Shown: positions 49,401-60,212 of the stretch, one piece after another
Position numbering within the stretch: the first letter of the stretch is position 1
Layout: every line of letters begins with the position of its first letter
NCBI RefSeq assembly: GCF_020921035.1
Contig: NC_063151.1
Span: forward strand, 8,432,001-8,496,000
DNA: 64,000 nucleotides
Direction of reading: 5' to 3'
DNA from: Rhodamnia argentea
Taxonomy: Eukaryota; Streptophyta; Magnoliopsida; Myrtales; Myrtaceae
Program-made: the position numbers and the translations under genes
Notes under the pieces: model-generated
Told to the model about the DNA's origin: nothing
The model's database searches: none
What the model saw: only the letters and a program-made list of their open reading frames with translations

Positions 49401-49708
49401 GCCCCAAAAAAATGTACCAGAAATCACAAAGACGAGACCTGATCAACATCTTAACCAACATCTGTTTAGTGTGGGAGGGAGGGAGGGAGGTACTTGACGA
49501 GGGAGAGGAGGCGTTTCTCGGCGGCGATGATGTGGTCGGTGGAAGTGGGGATCCAGCGGAGGATGGAGGGCCAGAGCGACCGCGCCTTGGCCGGCTTCTC
49601 CGCGGCCTCCGCCGCCGCCGCCGCCGAAGCGCCTCGGAGCTCGGGGTTCGCGACATTCTCCGCCATCCTCGCGATCGAGCTCGGCCAACGCGGACGAGGA
49701 AGGAGCAT
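46428..49708 (-). CDS. CGI-58: CGI-58 homolog, alpha/beta hydrolase / lysophosphatidate acyltransferase
   Basis: Nine exons: 49494-49708, 49123-49359, 48323-48369, 47860-47978, 47607-47767, 47241-47350, 47064-47163, 46659-46782, 46428-46553. They join to 412 residues, near the 418 of Arabidopsis At4g24160. The relative has lysophosphatidate acyltransferase, lipase and phospholipase activity and affects neutral lipid storage. Visible are a '[20 protein letters not shown]' oxyanion region, the nucleophile elbow GHSFGG (about 193-198) and the H-x4-D motif HYVFID (about 374-379). Two in-frame starts exist: 49708 (MLLPRPRW) and 49666 ([10 protein letters not shown]). The longer one resembles the Arabidopsis N-terminus and is used here. 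An Ala/Glu-rich run from GCC repeats follows. The exon 8 donor reads CAG|GTCGGT and sits directly against a microsatellite. No coding defect seen. Confidence 0.94.
46612..46658. repeat. Microsatellite abutting a splice donor
   Basis: On the + strand, GA units give way to GAGACA, GACA and finally GACC units, ending exactly at the intron start of CGI-58 exon 8. Read in gene sense, the intron starts with GTCG units followed by GTCT units. Confidence 0.85.
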
Positions 49709-51639
49709 GCAAGGATCGGAGCGAGAATCGATTTGAGGAGAAAACAGGAGGGGTTCGCTCTAGATTCTCCAAGGAGATTTGAAGGGATTCGGTCCGGATT
49801 ATATAATTATTACGCGCGCGGTGGGCCGAGCTCGCTCTCCTCTCCCCCCCGATGGGAATTGCAAAATGAAAATGTTTGGTTTACGTACGCAAGTAGCGTT
49901 GTGTTGTGTTGTGTTGCCCACGTAAATCTGGGGAAAAGGGCGAAACCGACGGCTTCTGATTTTCGGTATTTAAATAAATGAGATAAACTCATAACGAGGA
50001 AAGTCTGGAAAGGTTTTTGTTTTTTTTTTTGGAATATTTTTTTTCCTTCTGCCCAAATGAAAAAAAAAACTGAAGATCGAAAAAAGCTAGAGGGAGAGAG
50101 GAGAGTGAGTGGGACTCGCCGTGCTTAGCTCAACGATCGGGAACTAAAGCGCCTGTGATAACATTTTTAAAGTAAGATTTATGTTTCAAAAATACTTCTG
50201 TAGCAACAATTTATTTAGCTATGCTACCATTTTTTTTTTATTTTTAGAGCATTATTTTACTTCACAAATAATTTTGAAAGTCACTTTTTTTTTTTTTTGT
50301 CTAATTGGAGCCACTTAAAAAAAAAAAATTAAAAAAAAATCCTTCTTTTCAGAAATTAATTTTTAGAGCGCCCGCCATTCCCGTTCTAAACGTGGACGAA
50401 CGCGCGTCCAGCGAACAGGACAGTAGGACGGCGGCGTGGGGGTGCTGCGCTGACGTCAGCGCTGACGCTACGTCGCAGCCCCAAATGAAGAATGTTCGCT
50501 GCTTCCTTAACCCCCACCTTAAAAAAAAAAAAAAACAGCCTTTGACCTAAAAAAATGAACCAGCCACGGTCAACCCTTCTCGGGGAAAGTAAGACCTCGT
50601 CTTGTCCCACTCTCTCGCCCTTTGGATCAAAGCCCATCAAATCGAGACCCTTCGTTTGCTCTTGCCTTCTCTTAAACCTACTCGGCCAGTTGCCGGTAAC
50701 CTCCTCCTTTTTCCAAAGGGAGAAAAGGTCGACGCGCGAAAATGATATTTGCTTCCATAAGTAGAAAGGTTAGTCGTTCTGTCTTCCTCTCCGTTTTCGT
50801 ATACATCGTTGATTGGACATATACAGAATCTTACCAAAGTGATACCAGTAGTAAAGTTTTTCGAGAAAAATTATGGTTGTTATTTTATTTTATTTTGCAT
50901 TAAAGGATATTTCTTGCGTAAATCTCAAATATAAAGAGATGAATATGTCTCCCCTTTTTATGCAAAAACAAGAGAAAGAGCGCGCGTTATCTCTCAATAA
51001 ACATCGTAAAAAAATATAAAAATCGCGGTATCGATGTGACTACCTTGTATTAAAATTGTGCCTACACTCAAACATAGTAAATGGCTAGTCTGGCGGTGTG
51101 CTCTTATTGGGAAATGTCGACGGTTTATTTGGAGAAGGGAAGCTATTTATTAAAAAAAAAAAATACGTATTGACTTTGCTGGCAAAACTTAATACCAAAA
51201 AAATGCCTTCGTTTGGGGTAATTTGTGAAAGATTTTTTACTACGTGTTCATATCATGGGGACCGGATTGAGAGATTCGGTGTTCCAAAATGAGGATATTG
51301 TACAAGAATGCGGAAAAGCACATATTGTAAAAGTGTCGTTTTACAGGAAATATGTCTCGACGGCATGACAAAAATCTCAGTCTCGTGGTAATATTATGTC
51401 ATGCAACGTAAAAGATGAAGCAGCCTCTCGTATTGTTGTTCGCATGCTCAAGAGCGATAAAAAAAAAATTCATCTCCTTCCATGTTATGTGACGCAGTGT
51501 GGTAAAATCCTTAATTTCACGATAAATTTAAACCGGAGAGGGTAAAAATGTGATCGAATACTTCTTATGAGTCACTTATGGTGAATAAATCTAAAATATG
51601 GTAAGAAGGCTCATGTTATGGTAAGCATGTCACGAGCTG
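49709..51639. other. Upstream region of the CGI-58 gene and intergenic DNA
   Basis: 49709-49850 is the likely leader and promoter. Beyond it lie A/T-runs (50020-50340, 50520-50535) and a GC-richer patch (50380-50500) with a TGACGTCA-type site near 50451. No gene recognised. Confidence 0.5.
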
Positions 51640-51647
51640 GGTACAAG
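51640..51647. repeat. 8-bp target site duplication, left copy
   Basis: GGTACAAG, identical to 52241-52248 on the other side of the element. Confidence 0.85.
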
Positions 51648-52240
51648 TAGGGGTGTGCAAACCGGACCGGACCGGCCGGGTTGGTCCGGTCCTTGAGGTG
51701 GATGGTTCGGTCCTCGGGTTTCTTGTATTGGGACCGGACCGGACCGCCAATAATAAATAATTATTTATATATAAATATATACAATTACAAAAAAAAAAAT
51801 TGAAAACAAAACAGAATAATAAAAGTTCATCGCCCATTTTTTTCCCAACCTTGCACGGTTGCACTCTCCTCCTCAAGACTCTCTTTTTAGTCTTATTTTT
51901 CATCTTGTTTTTGGTCATCTTTTCTCTTTGCAGGTTTTTTTGAGTGTGGTTGGTGGTGTTTTTATCATGTAATGGCTGGATTTTGTATTGAATTCGAACA
52001 TTTTGGTCAAGTTCGTCGATCATAAAAGTCATAGTGAGTCGCTATGTTTTTACCATGACATAGTTTATTAAGTTGACTAGATTTTCAATAATTAGCGGTC
52101 CTCTTGGGCCGGGACCGAGACCGGACCGGGACCGACGATCCCGGTCCAGTCCTTGGTTCCGAAAATATGGGGACCGGGACTACGGTCCGGTCCCCGGTTC
52201 CATGCCGGGATCGGACCGGCCCGGACCATGCACACCCCTA
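51648..52240. mobile_element. Non-autonomous hAT-type element
   Basis: Terminal inverted repeats TAGGGGTGTGCA at the left and TGCACACCCCTA at the right, bounded by identical 8-bp duplications GGTACAAG. An 8-bp duplication with TAGGG-type ends is diagnostic of hAT transposons. Both subterminal regions are packed with ACCGGACC/GGTCCGGT words (likely transposase binding sites by analogy with Ac/Ds), and the middle is AT-rich. 593 bp, no transposase frame; the 138-codon minus frame across it is a composition effect. The perfect duplication argues for a fairly young insertion. Confidence 0.88.
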
Positions 52241-52248
52241 GGTACAAG
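52241..52248. repeat. 8-bp target site duplication, right copy
   Basis: GGTACAAG, the partner of 51640-51647. Confidence 0.85.
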
Positions 52249-52430
52249 CCCTCGTTTTGTGGTAAATTAGGACGAATACGTCGGGAAATGAGTATGGCGA
52301 AAAAAGAAAGCTTCATTTCATGCTAGACTCTTCTATATCTAATTTGTAGTAAAATGAATAATTTCGTGGTAAAACTATCCTAAATATTGCTAAAAAAAAA
52401 AAAAAGGGAAATGTATCTTAAAAGTTGGGC

Positions 52431-53058
52431 AGAATGACATAAAAAATGCCAAAGTTTATATATGATGTTCATTTTGATGCTAAATTTTTTTTATCATTTA
52501 AGTGCCAATTTTTTAAAAAAATATTACTTGAGTGCCAACTCCAATGAGTTTTGCCGGAAATCTTACGTGACTCGCCAGAGAATCGCAGTCAGAAATTAAA
52601 AAAATAAAAGTTTGAAAAAAATAAAAAAACTAAAAAATAAATTAAAAACTAGAAATTAAACTAAAAACTAAAAAAATAACAAATAAAAAATTTAAATATT
52701 TTTTTGAATAATTTTAAGATTGAATTTTTTAATAAAATTCATCACCGCTATCTAGAACTTTTTTATTTATTTTTATTTTATTTTTAGCTTATTTTTAAGT
52801 TTAAGACTAAATTTTTTAATAAAATCGCCACATAGAATTTTTTTTAATAAAATTGCCGCGTGGAGTCCACATGGACTTATTTTTAATTATAAATGACGTG
52901 ACATCAAAATGTTTTAAATATAAATGCCACGTATGTTTTTTGACCGAAATCTACACTTAAGTGATCGTTTTTTCTCCGATACAGTACTTAAGTGAGCTGA
53001 CAAAAAATGTTGACACCAAAATGAGCACCGTGCACAAATTTTAACACTTGAAATGTCC
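52431..53058. mobile_element. Foldback element, family E
   Basis: The left arm carries 'GTTCATTTTGATGCTAA' and 'TTTAAGTGCCAATTTTTT' blocks. The right arm carries their complements, 'TTGACACCAAAATGAGCAC' and 'GTACTTAAGTGAGCTGAC'. The centre has repeated 'AATTTTTTAATAAAAT' words. About 628 bp, non-coding, ends approximate. Confidence 0.55.
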
Positions 53059-54008
53059 TTCTACTAGAGTCGTAAATGAGTGTGAAAAAAACATCTCCAC
53101 GTCGTAAATGAGTTAAAAACAAATCCCGTCCAACAATGGATGTATGGTAAAGACTCGTTTCGTTGTAAAGAAGTCTCAATTAGTGTGATGACTAACGTAT
53201 AATTGTGAAAGAAAAAAATACAGAGAGTGCCAACGGTGATCCCTGAACTTTTCCTCATAATTCGAACTTACTCCTGCCTCGTTTTTTATTCAATGTAGTC
53301 CCCAAATCTTTAAAAAAACATTGGATCAATACGGTCCTGCCCTTAACAAAAAGGCCACCGTGACGCACTCTCGGCTAATGCGGGGTGCCGGTTTTCTTTA
53401 CAATCCAAGAGCACAGGCATGAATGTCAGCGGAAGGAGCGCCAGTTCTGCAATGACTAAGCCGCAATGATCATTCGTTATCCAGTACGGTACAAAGCATT
53501 AACCACTTTCGGAGCACCACTTGTGAACGTTAATCTCCTCCGATTCAATGATGAAGCTGTGACAAAAGTTTATTGACGAAGAAACTTTGTTCACTGTAGC
53601 ATACTGACAAGGAAATTTCAAAGAGACTTGAATTGGATTCTTGCAAAGAAAGAACCAATCTAGGATTTGAGACTTGATGCAATGTATTAATGCAAAATGA
53701 AAACGAGAAGGGAAAACCAGATCACACTAGCAGAATAGAAAGGCAGTACTTTGAGACAGATTTGATTAGTGTCCGCAGCATATAGCATGACAAGGAACAA
53801 TAATTACTAGTTCACATGATGGAAGACGAGATCTGATTGTTGTAAATCGAATATGAAGGTGTAACGGCATCATATATCTGACCAAAACATAGACAAGCAC
53901 GGCAAGAATCATGAGGAGTTAACTTCCACCTTAATCGAATAAATATACCGATAAGCTTCCTGAAGCACTACACAAACCACACCATCGCAGCTCAGGGCTA
54001 GACCTCGT
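53059..54008. other. Intergenic and probable VHA-c 3' UTR
   Basis: A stretch at 53230-53370 ('CTGAACTTTTCCTCATAATT', 'GTAGTCCCCAAATCTTTAA') looks like a single arm of another foldback repeat. The part nearest 54009 is likely 3' UTR. No gene. Confidence 0.45.
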
Positions 54009-55569
54009 TTACTCGGCTCTTGATTGACCTGCCCGAGAAGATAGAATGATTCCAACAATAAGGCCATAGAGGGCCAGAGCTTCAGCAAAGATAAGAATAA
54101 GGATCATTCCCACAAACAGCTTAGGTTGTTGTGCATTGGCTCTGCAAAACAGAATTTAGCATGTTAGAATTGTCATCTAGAGGCTATGAAAGGTAATAGA
54201 CAGTCGTGAATAAGTCTAATAGAGTGGTTATGATTCAAAATCAAGAATTAATAGGACTCTGAGCAAAATAAATAAACTACATAAAGAGTGAGCCGGAATC
54301 CATCACGTCTTTCTAAACAAACAGGCAAAACAACTAACAGTGCTGCAGCTTAACTTCTTATTGTGTGGGCACAGAAAGCATTGATGCCACATTATTACAT
54401 CATAAGTTGTAAACAGCAGAGCACAAGTAACACTAAACATGGTGAAACCTGAACCAGCATCCAAACTATTAAAATTCTATATCAATAACTTCTCAAACAA
54501 TTCATACAACTTCATACTCATGTACAACATAATCGGCTCTATACCTATGGCATGAGAATTTAAACAAAACAACCACCTTATAAATATCTATTCAAATTGC
54601 CCCTTAAATGCTAACTCCTCTAAAAATCCAGAAGTCAAATCCGCACAGACTAGGAGTTCAGTTTAGCCAGAAACACAGAATAAGTTTAGCCTCTCGATTG
54701 ATTTTAGGACTAAAAGAAGGCAAGTAAGGAACAAAGTGGCAGGAGGGCTTCATATAAATGTTTTTGAGTCTTGCGGTCCATCCCTTAGTCTGTCAGAAGA
54801 GGCTCAGAACTAGCATACAATGAGATGCAAGTCTATATAGCCGCTCTCATGGTAAGGGTCAACTTAGCTGCTCTTGTGCAATTACAATCCGACCAAAAGC
54901 GTAATGAGTCAGAATCAAACACTTATAACATTTCCACATTCTTTCGGTAATCTTTGCAATCTTAACATCCCCGATCCAATCTTAAGATCTTTAAACGCTC
55001 CATTCAAGCATGGTAGCAATCTTGACAATACATCAATCTGGAAGGAAATACCCAATTAACCATGGCCACTCCACAGTGAATAGCCGCCACATCACAAGCA
55101 AAGCCTCAGCTACAAACTCTAAAAGCCGAAGCATTTTTACAAGAATTATTAAGAAGGATTGGACAAGTATTCACTCTCACAATTTACAAATCAAAATCGC
55201 CGAGTCATCAAACAGAGCACGCTATTCATCGGGCTGGTCCATACAAGCAATTAACATCTTCATCGCACATCAGAATTGCCAATACTCCCAGGCGATAATA
55301 CAGCTAAAACTCTCAGATAGTACATTAAGACAACCTATAAAAATCAATTGAGCTAGCAAGGAGAGCACAAAAGAACTTTACCCCTACAAAAACGGAGACT
55401 CTCCATCGCGTCAATCCTAAAATACCAACTAAAAATCGAATTACCCAACGCGAGCAAACGATCGGAGAATTACCTGACGCCAGCATCTCCAACGATACCA
55501 ATTGCCATACCGGCAGAGAGCCCGGCGAGACCACAAGCGAGACCGGAAGAGAGGTGCGCGTAGCCATCG

Positions 55570-55604
<35 letters not shown>

Positions 55605-55937
55605 GGTGCTGATAATCACAGCGATGATCAGGCCGTAGATACCGAGAACACCGGCCATAACCACGGGCACGATCGACTTCATCACCAGCTCGGGCCTCAT
55701 CACCCCCATCGACGCCACGCCGACGCCGCTCTTGGCTGTCCCGTAGGCGGCTCCCATGCCTGCGAAAACCAAAATTCCCGCTCAGATCGGCAGATTAAGA
55801 ACCGAGAAAAGGCGAAGGAAAGCGCAGATCTGGCGAACACGATGGATCGGCGGGTTACAGGAGAAGACGAGCGCCGCGGCGGCGCCGAGGAATCCGAAGA
55901 ATGGAGCGGTCTCATCGCCACTGAAGGTTGAAGACAT
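54009..55937 (-). CDS. VHA-c: V-type proton ATPase 16-kDa proteolipid subunit c
   Basis: Three exons, 55859-55937, 55474-55759 and 54009-54141, give 165 residues, the normal family length. Four hydrophobic helices make up almost the whole protein. Helix 4 carries the proton-binding glutamate E142 in [15 protein letters not shown]. The protein forms the rotor ring of the V0 sector in tonoplast and endomembranes. The start [18 protein letters not shown] and the end near GQSRAE are typical of plant VHA-c. Exon 1 ends within the codon for Cys27 (T|GC). The second intron is 1.3 kb. Sequence alone does not tell which numbered plant paralogue this is. No defect seen. Confidence 0.97.
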
Positions 55938-56208
55938 CTTCTCTCGATCGATTGATGGATGGAGATCTGAACCTTCGCGACTCCTCTTTGTTTATTGAAA
56001 TTGAGGGAATATTTTTTTTTTTTGGGGGGGTGGTCACGAGCTTTTGGCGTCTTTCTTCAGGAACCTCTTCAGCTTCAAACGTGTCTGAGATTTTACCTCG
56101 GGGCTCGGGTCGCTGAAAGCGACGGGAAGAGGAAATTACTTCTATGCCCTCCTACGAGCGAAAAAACACCACCGGCATTTTTTTTTCTTTTGCATCGTGG
56201 GAAAATCA
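55938..56208. other. Leader and promoter of VHA-c
   Basis: Upstream of the start codon at 55937; only the leader and core promoter could fit here before the family B element. No distinct motif is claimed. Confidence 0.45.
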
Positions 56209-56217
56209 TACAAATTG
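56209..56217. repeat. 9-bp target site duplication, left copy
   Basis: TACAAATTG, identical to 57041-57049. Confidence 0.85.
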
Positions 56218-57040
56218 GGGAAATTTTTAAAAAATGGCCCGAAATCCTCTAATTTTCTCAAATAAGAACTCCAAATTAATGATGTTTTAAATAAGGGTCC
56301 GAAATGGTATAGTATGTTTCAAATAAGGGCGTAAAGTGACCATAATGTTTCAAAAAAGAGTTTGGACTAAAGGATATTTTCGTCATTTCCCATTTTGATG
56401 TTTTTTTTTTCATTTTGTCCCTTATTTTTTTCCTTTTTCTGCTTTTTAAAAGTTAAAAAAAAAAAACGAGCAGGAAGATACAGGCGGGAGGGGTTGCCCT
56501 CTCGCCTGTGGCCGCCACCCCATCGTCGATGAGGTCGCGACCATGGCCGGCGACCTCGCCGACCGATGGCGAGGACCCGATGGCCCTTGCTAGAGACGGG
56601 AGAGGGCTGCGACCCTCACCCGGATCCGGGTGAGGTCGCCGGCCCTCACCCCGGTCAAGGGACGAGCCGCGGCCCTCTACCGGACCCGGGCGACGATCAC
56701 CGAGTCACGACCCTCTCCCGTCTCCGGCAAGGACCCCGCTAGTGTTGTGTGTGTCTTTTTCTTTTTTCTTTTAAATTTTTTTGCAAATTTTTAAGGAACC
56801 AGGAAAAAAAATTCTAATAAAAAAGAAAAAAATCAAATAAGCAAAAAGACGAAAATGCCCTTAAAATAGGCCCATTTTTGAGATTTTATGGCCACTTCAG
56901 GCTCTTATTTAAAACAATACTCACTTCGAACTCTTATTTAAGAAAATAAGGACACTTCGGGCCTTTATTTGAAATAGGGTTCGCTTGGACCCTTATTTGA
57001 GAAAACGAGAGTACTTCGGGCCCTTATTTGAAATTTTCCC
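56218..57040. mobile_element. Foldback element, family B, Mutator-like (complete)
   Basis: It begins GGGAAATTTTTAAAAAATGG and ends with the complement (TTTGAAATTTTCCC). Both arms are arrays of roughly 40-bp units such as 'GTTTCAAATAAGGGC' in opposite orientation. The GC-rich core (56465-56740) holds repeated 'CGACCTCGCCG'-like words. Identical 9-bp duplications TACAAATTG (56209-56217, 57041-57049) show Mutator-type integration. 823 bp, no transposase. The core resembles the GC-rich filler of other plant long-TIR elements. It sits about 280 bp upstream of the VHA-c start codon. A fragment of the same family is at 31500-31800. Confidence 0.82.
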
Positions 57041-57049
57041 TACAAATTG
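57041..57049. repeat. 9-bp target site duplication, right copy
   Basis: TACAAATTG, the partner of 56209-56217. Confidence 0.85.
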
Positions 57050-57273
57050 TCAATAGACTTAAACCTTTTTTTTTTTTTTTGGTAAGAACAATAGACTTAA
57101 ACCTTTTCGTCTAAGCTCATCCTTAATTTTTTCTTATTATCCTTAAACTATTCTTAAATGTTCTATCGAGTCCCTAAATTTTCACTCCTTCGATTCAATC
57201 CCTCCACTTTCTATTACAAAACTAACTTAGTCCTCCAGCACTACTCACAAACTTTCAATAGATAAATAGGCAT

Positions 57274-58097
57274 GATATCCAAAAAAACCTTCAACTTTAG
57301 TATTTGTGACATTTATACCCAAAACTTTTTTTTGTCTCATAAAAAAAACCCAACTTTTATTTTTGTTCCAATTCTACGGGTTTAATACCAAAAAATCCTT
57401 AACTTTATCATTTGCCTCAATTATATCCAAAACTTTTTTTTTCTCATTAAAAACCTTTAACTTTTGCTTTTATCCCAATTCTATCACCTTCAGCCTTTTG
57501 TCCATAATCACTGTTAATTAATCCTACGTGGCTCGAGTTTTCTCGCCAAACTCACCGACAAATCTTCTAAATTTAGAAACATTAAGTTTCAAGAATGAAA
57601 AGATTTTAGATCGTTAGTCCAAATATCTTCATGTCTAGCCGTTTTTAAGATTGTTAAGTGCCGAAGAGAATACGAAACGTGTCGTCGTGAATAACTCTGT
57701 ATCTCTTGGTAATATGTAGAGGAAGCAAACAACATAAAAGATGTTCATGGGTTTTTTCATGTCGGTTTTGCTAAGATATAATTCATTAACAACATGAAAA
57801 TGTCACGTAGGATTAACTAATGGTGATTATGGATGGAAGGCTAACAGTAGTAGAATTGGAACAAAAGTAACAGTTAGAGATTTTTTATGAGATAAAAAAA
57901 GAGTTTTGAATATAATTGAGATATATGTTAAAGTTGAGGGTTTTTTTGATACTAGGTTGGTAGAATTGGGATAAAAGTAAAAGTTTGAGGTATAATTGAA
58001 ACAAATGTAAAAGTTAGAGGTTTTTTATGAGACAAAAAAAGGTTTTGGATATAGTTATCATAAATGGTAAAGTTAGAGATTTTTTTAGGTATTGGGT
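57274..58097. mobile_element. Foldback element, family D
   Basis: Long inverted arms: 'ATACCCAAAACTTTTTTTTG' followed by 'TCTCATAAAAAA' on the left pairs with 'TTTTTTATGAGACAAAAAAA' plus 'GGTTTTGGATAT' on the right. The inner parts also pair: 'AATTAATCCTACGTGGC' on the left with 'GTCACGTAGGATTAAC' on the right. About 824 bp. Arms contain repeated 'AACTTTTACTTTTGTCCCAATTCTA'-type units in several variants. Non-coding; no target duplication recognised. Confidence 0.65.
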
Positions 58098-60092
58098 CTA
58101 GATAAATATAATGAGTCATCAATGATAAACGTGATTCAATAGATAGAGACCTTATGAATATGTCATTTGCATACAACACAAAAACTCCATTTGGATCGGA
58201 ACCTAAGGGAAATTACCAATCGACATGAATTGCAAATTTTTTCAGGCAAATGGACTAGTTCTTGCCGACTCTTAATCTACTTAAACACACACCATTTAAA
58301 GTCTGACACGATTCTCAGAAACTTAGGCTTGCATATCAAGGTCGTGGTTTTAATTTTTGTCTTTCTAAACTTTGCATGTCAAGTTTAAAGCATTATGCTT
58401 CTAATCAATTCATTGATTTCCTTTGAGTGTTTTCAGTCAAAGTTATGGCAAACCACGTATACGAACAAGCGCTGTAAACTCAAAACTCCAATCTTCAATG
58501 CCTAACATCCACGTCTTTTGGCATGCATATCACGAGCTAAAATCTGCAGAATAGCCAATTTTCCCCTTCTACACTCAGTAAAGTGGGGGGCAAGAGCTCA
58601 AAGCAGGAACCGAACGCGAAATTCCTTTCACTTCAAAATATGAATGATGACACGCAGTTTTCAAACGAAAGGAGCAATGCAAGGGATAAGAAAATTCATA
58701 AGACCATATCATCGAAGTACGTTCGAACATTCCAGACAATCGCATCAATGACGACAGTTGCTAGAAGTAACGATGACAGAAGAAAGAAATTCAAGTGAAT
58801 CCACATAGAAAAGAGGTAATCACAGTTAGTAAACACCGATGAACCAGAGAACATAAAGTTACATGACCACTATACATCTGTTAGCGAACCAAAGTTTTGA
58901 GAAACGCAAGCAAATAACTCAAACAGGTCAAGGAGCTTCTGTACGTACTCTCCAAGCCCAGAAAACTCGGCGGATTTCCAAGAGCATGGGCATGAAATTA
59001 GCAGTCAGAAGTTCAAGAAGCTGAGCTAGTTCTCTTCTCGTTTTGCACATAATAACCAGAGAGTTTACACAAAGCTGATCCCTAGTTTTCACTAGAAAAA
59101 AGAATTTGGCTTAGTAAGCAGTTCAGCTGGTCATTCAACTTAAGGAGAGCCCGAGTTTCCCTTTGACTGGTCAACTTAAGAAGGAGAGCCCGAGTTTCCC
59201 TTTGACTGGCTAAATTATATCTATACTACAGCACAAGACACTTCCTCCCTGGCACGAGGTAATCAGAGTGAGAGGTTAAAAACAGACATAACTAACAGTT
59301 AAAACACACGCATTCTTGGGGCAAAGTTCATCCATTGATGATCTCTCCCCTCAACTGCTTGCAGCGACCAATGGAGATCAGACAAGTCACATCAATTAGA
59401 GTCCCTGAATGCAAGATGCTGCCCAATGTGCCAACCCTGCACCATAACATAGTGCCTTCCGCAAAGAGGAAATATATGCACAATCCCGCAGAAAAGACGC
59501 TCAACTATTGTCTCGTCTTGTCTTTTCACTTGGACGAGTAATCCATACCAGAGCATTCTCGACTGCTCGCAGCACATAAAAACTGCAGGAAATATTAATT
59601 GTTCAGATAGATCAAGCATCCACAACTAGCAAGATACTGTAGCACGGACAAAAGGACAAATATTAACATGATAGAAGAGCATAGCAGTTTGTGAATAGTG
59701 TGGCTGAGCAGGATAATTCGTCAATATTTACACAGAGATGCATAGAACTATCTGGGTCAATATTGAAGGAGCTCAAAACCATACCTTGCACGGATAGTAG
59801 CAAAGCAGGCTTGTCCATAAAACCTGGCAAAAAGTATGGAACGGCAATGAGCATTGCATACCAAAAATATACTTACAAAAAGGGCGGCTTCATGATGTGA
59901 ATCCATCGTTTCTTTCCAATTGCATACCAATTGCTTGGACGCTTTTCAAAGCCTATATTGCGTATTGCAACATTAAAACTCATTTCAAATAACATCTGTG
60001 CTGGTCGATAGCTAACCTCTACAATGATGCAGATAAAATAGGTTTTACCTGCAGACAATCTGGAGGAGACAATAGTGAAATAAAAGCTCTAG
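58098..60092. other. Intergenic, no gene recognised
   Basis: Many frames of 60-77 codons occur on both strands, none recognisable. A short tandem repeat lies at 59136-59209. Confidence 0.45.
59136..59209. repeat. Tandem duplication, 36-39 bp unit
   Basis: 'GGAGAGCCCGAGTTTCCC' followed by TTTGACTGG occurs twice, 39 bp apart, preceded each time by CAACTTAAG. Confidence 0.8.
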
Positions 60093-60212
60093 CTAACGAT
60101 GCTCGTCCCAAATTTCAAAAATATGAACGTCCAATCTTTCCGGATGCTTCTGCAACTGTGCTTGAACAGCTACCGAAGCTTCATTGGGAACAACTGAAAC
60201 TCCATAATCGAA
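60093..60212 (-). other. Orphan exon-like frame ending in a stop
   Basis: On the minus strand, 'CCCACAG|TTCGATTATGG' opens a 39-codon frame ending TAG at 60093. It reads FDYGVSVVPNEASVAVQAQL then QKHPERLDVHIFEIWDEHR. The acceptor is plausible and the composition looks coding, but I do not recognise the protein. The next feature upstream on this strand is the end of the PHRF1-like gene at 60876. It may be an alternative last exon, a remnant of another gene or chance. Confidence 0.25.

Noticed and set aside
49412-49981. 189-codon + frame over CGI-58 exon 1
   Set aside because: Antisense shadow with a low-complexity Arg/Glu/Gly product.
51616-52032. 138-codon minus frame in the hAT-type element
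   Set aside because: Pro/Arg/Thr/Ser repeats come from ACCGGACC words; no transposase motif.
55554-55931. 125-codon + frame over VHA-c
   Set aside because: Antisense of a highly conserved gene.
59392-60058. Minus frames possibly linked to the orphan exon at 60.1 kb
   Set aside because: Interrupted frequently in all frames; no consistent splice model.
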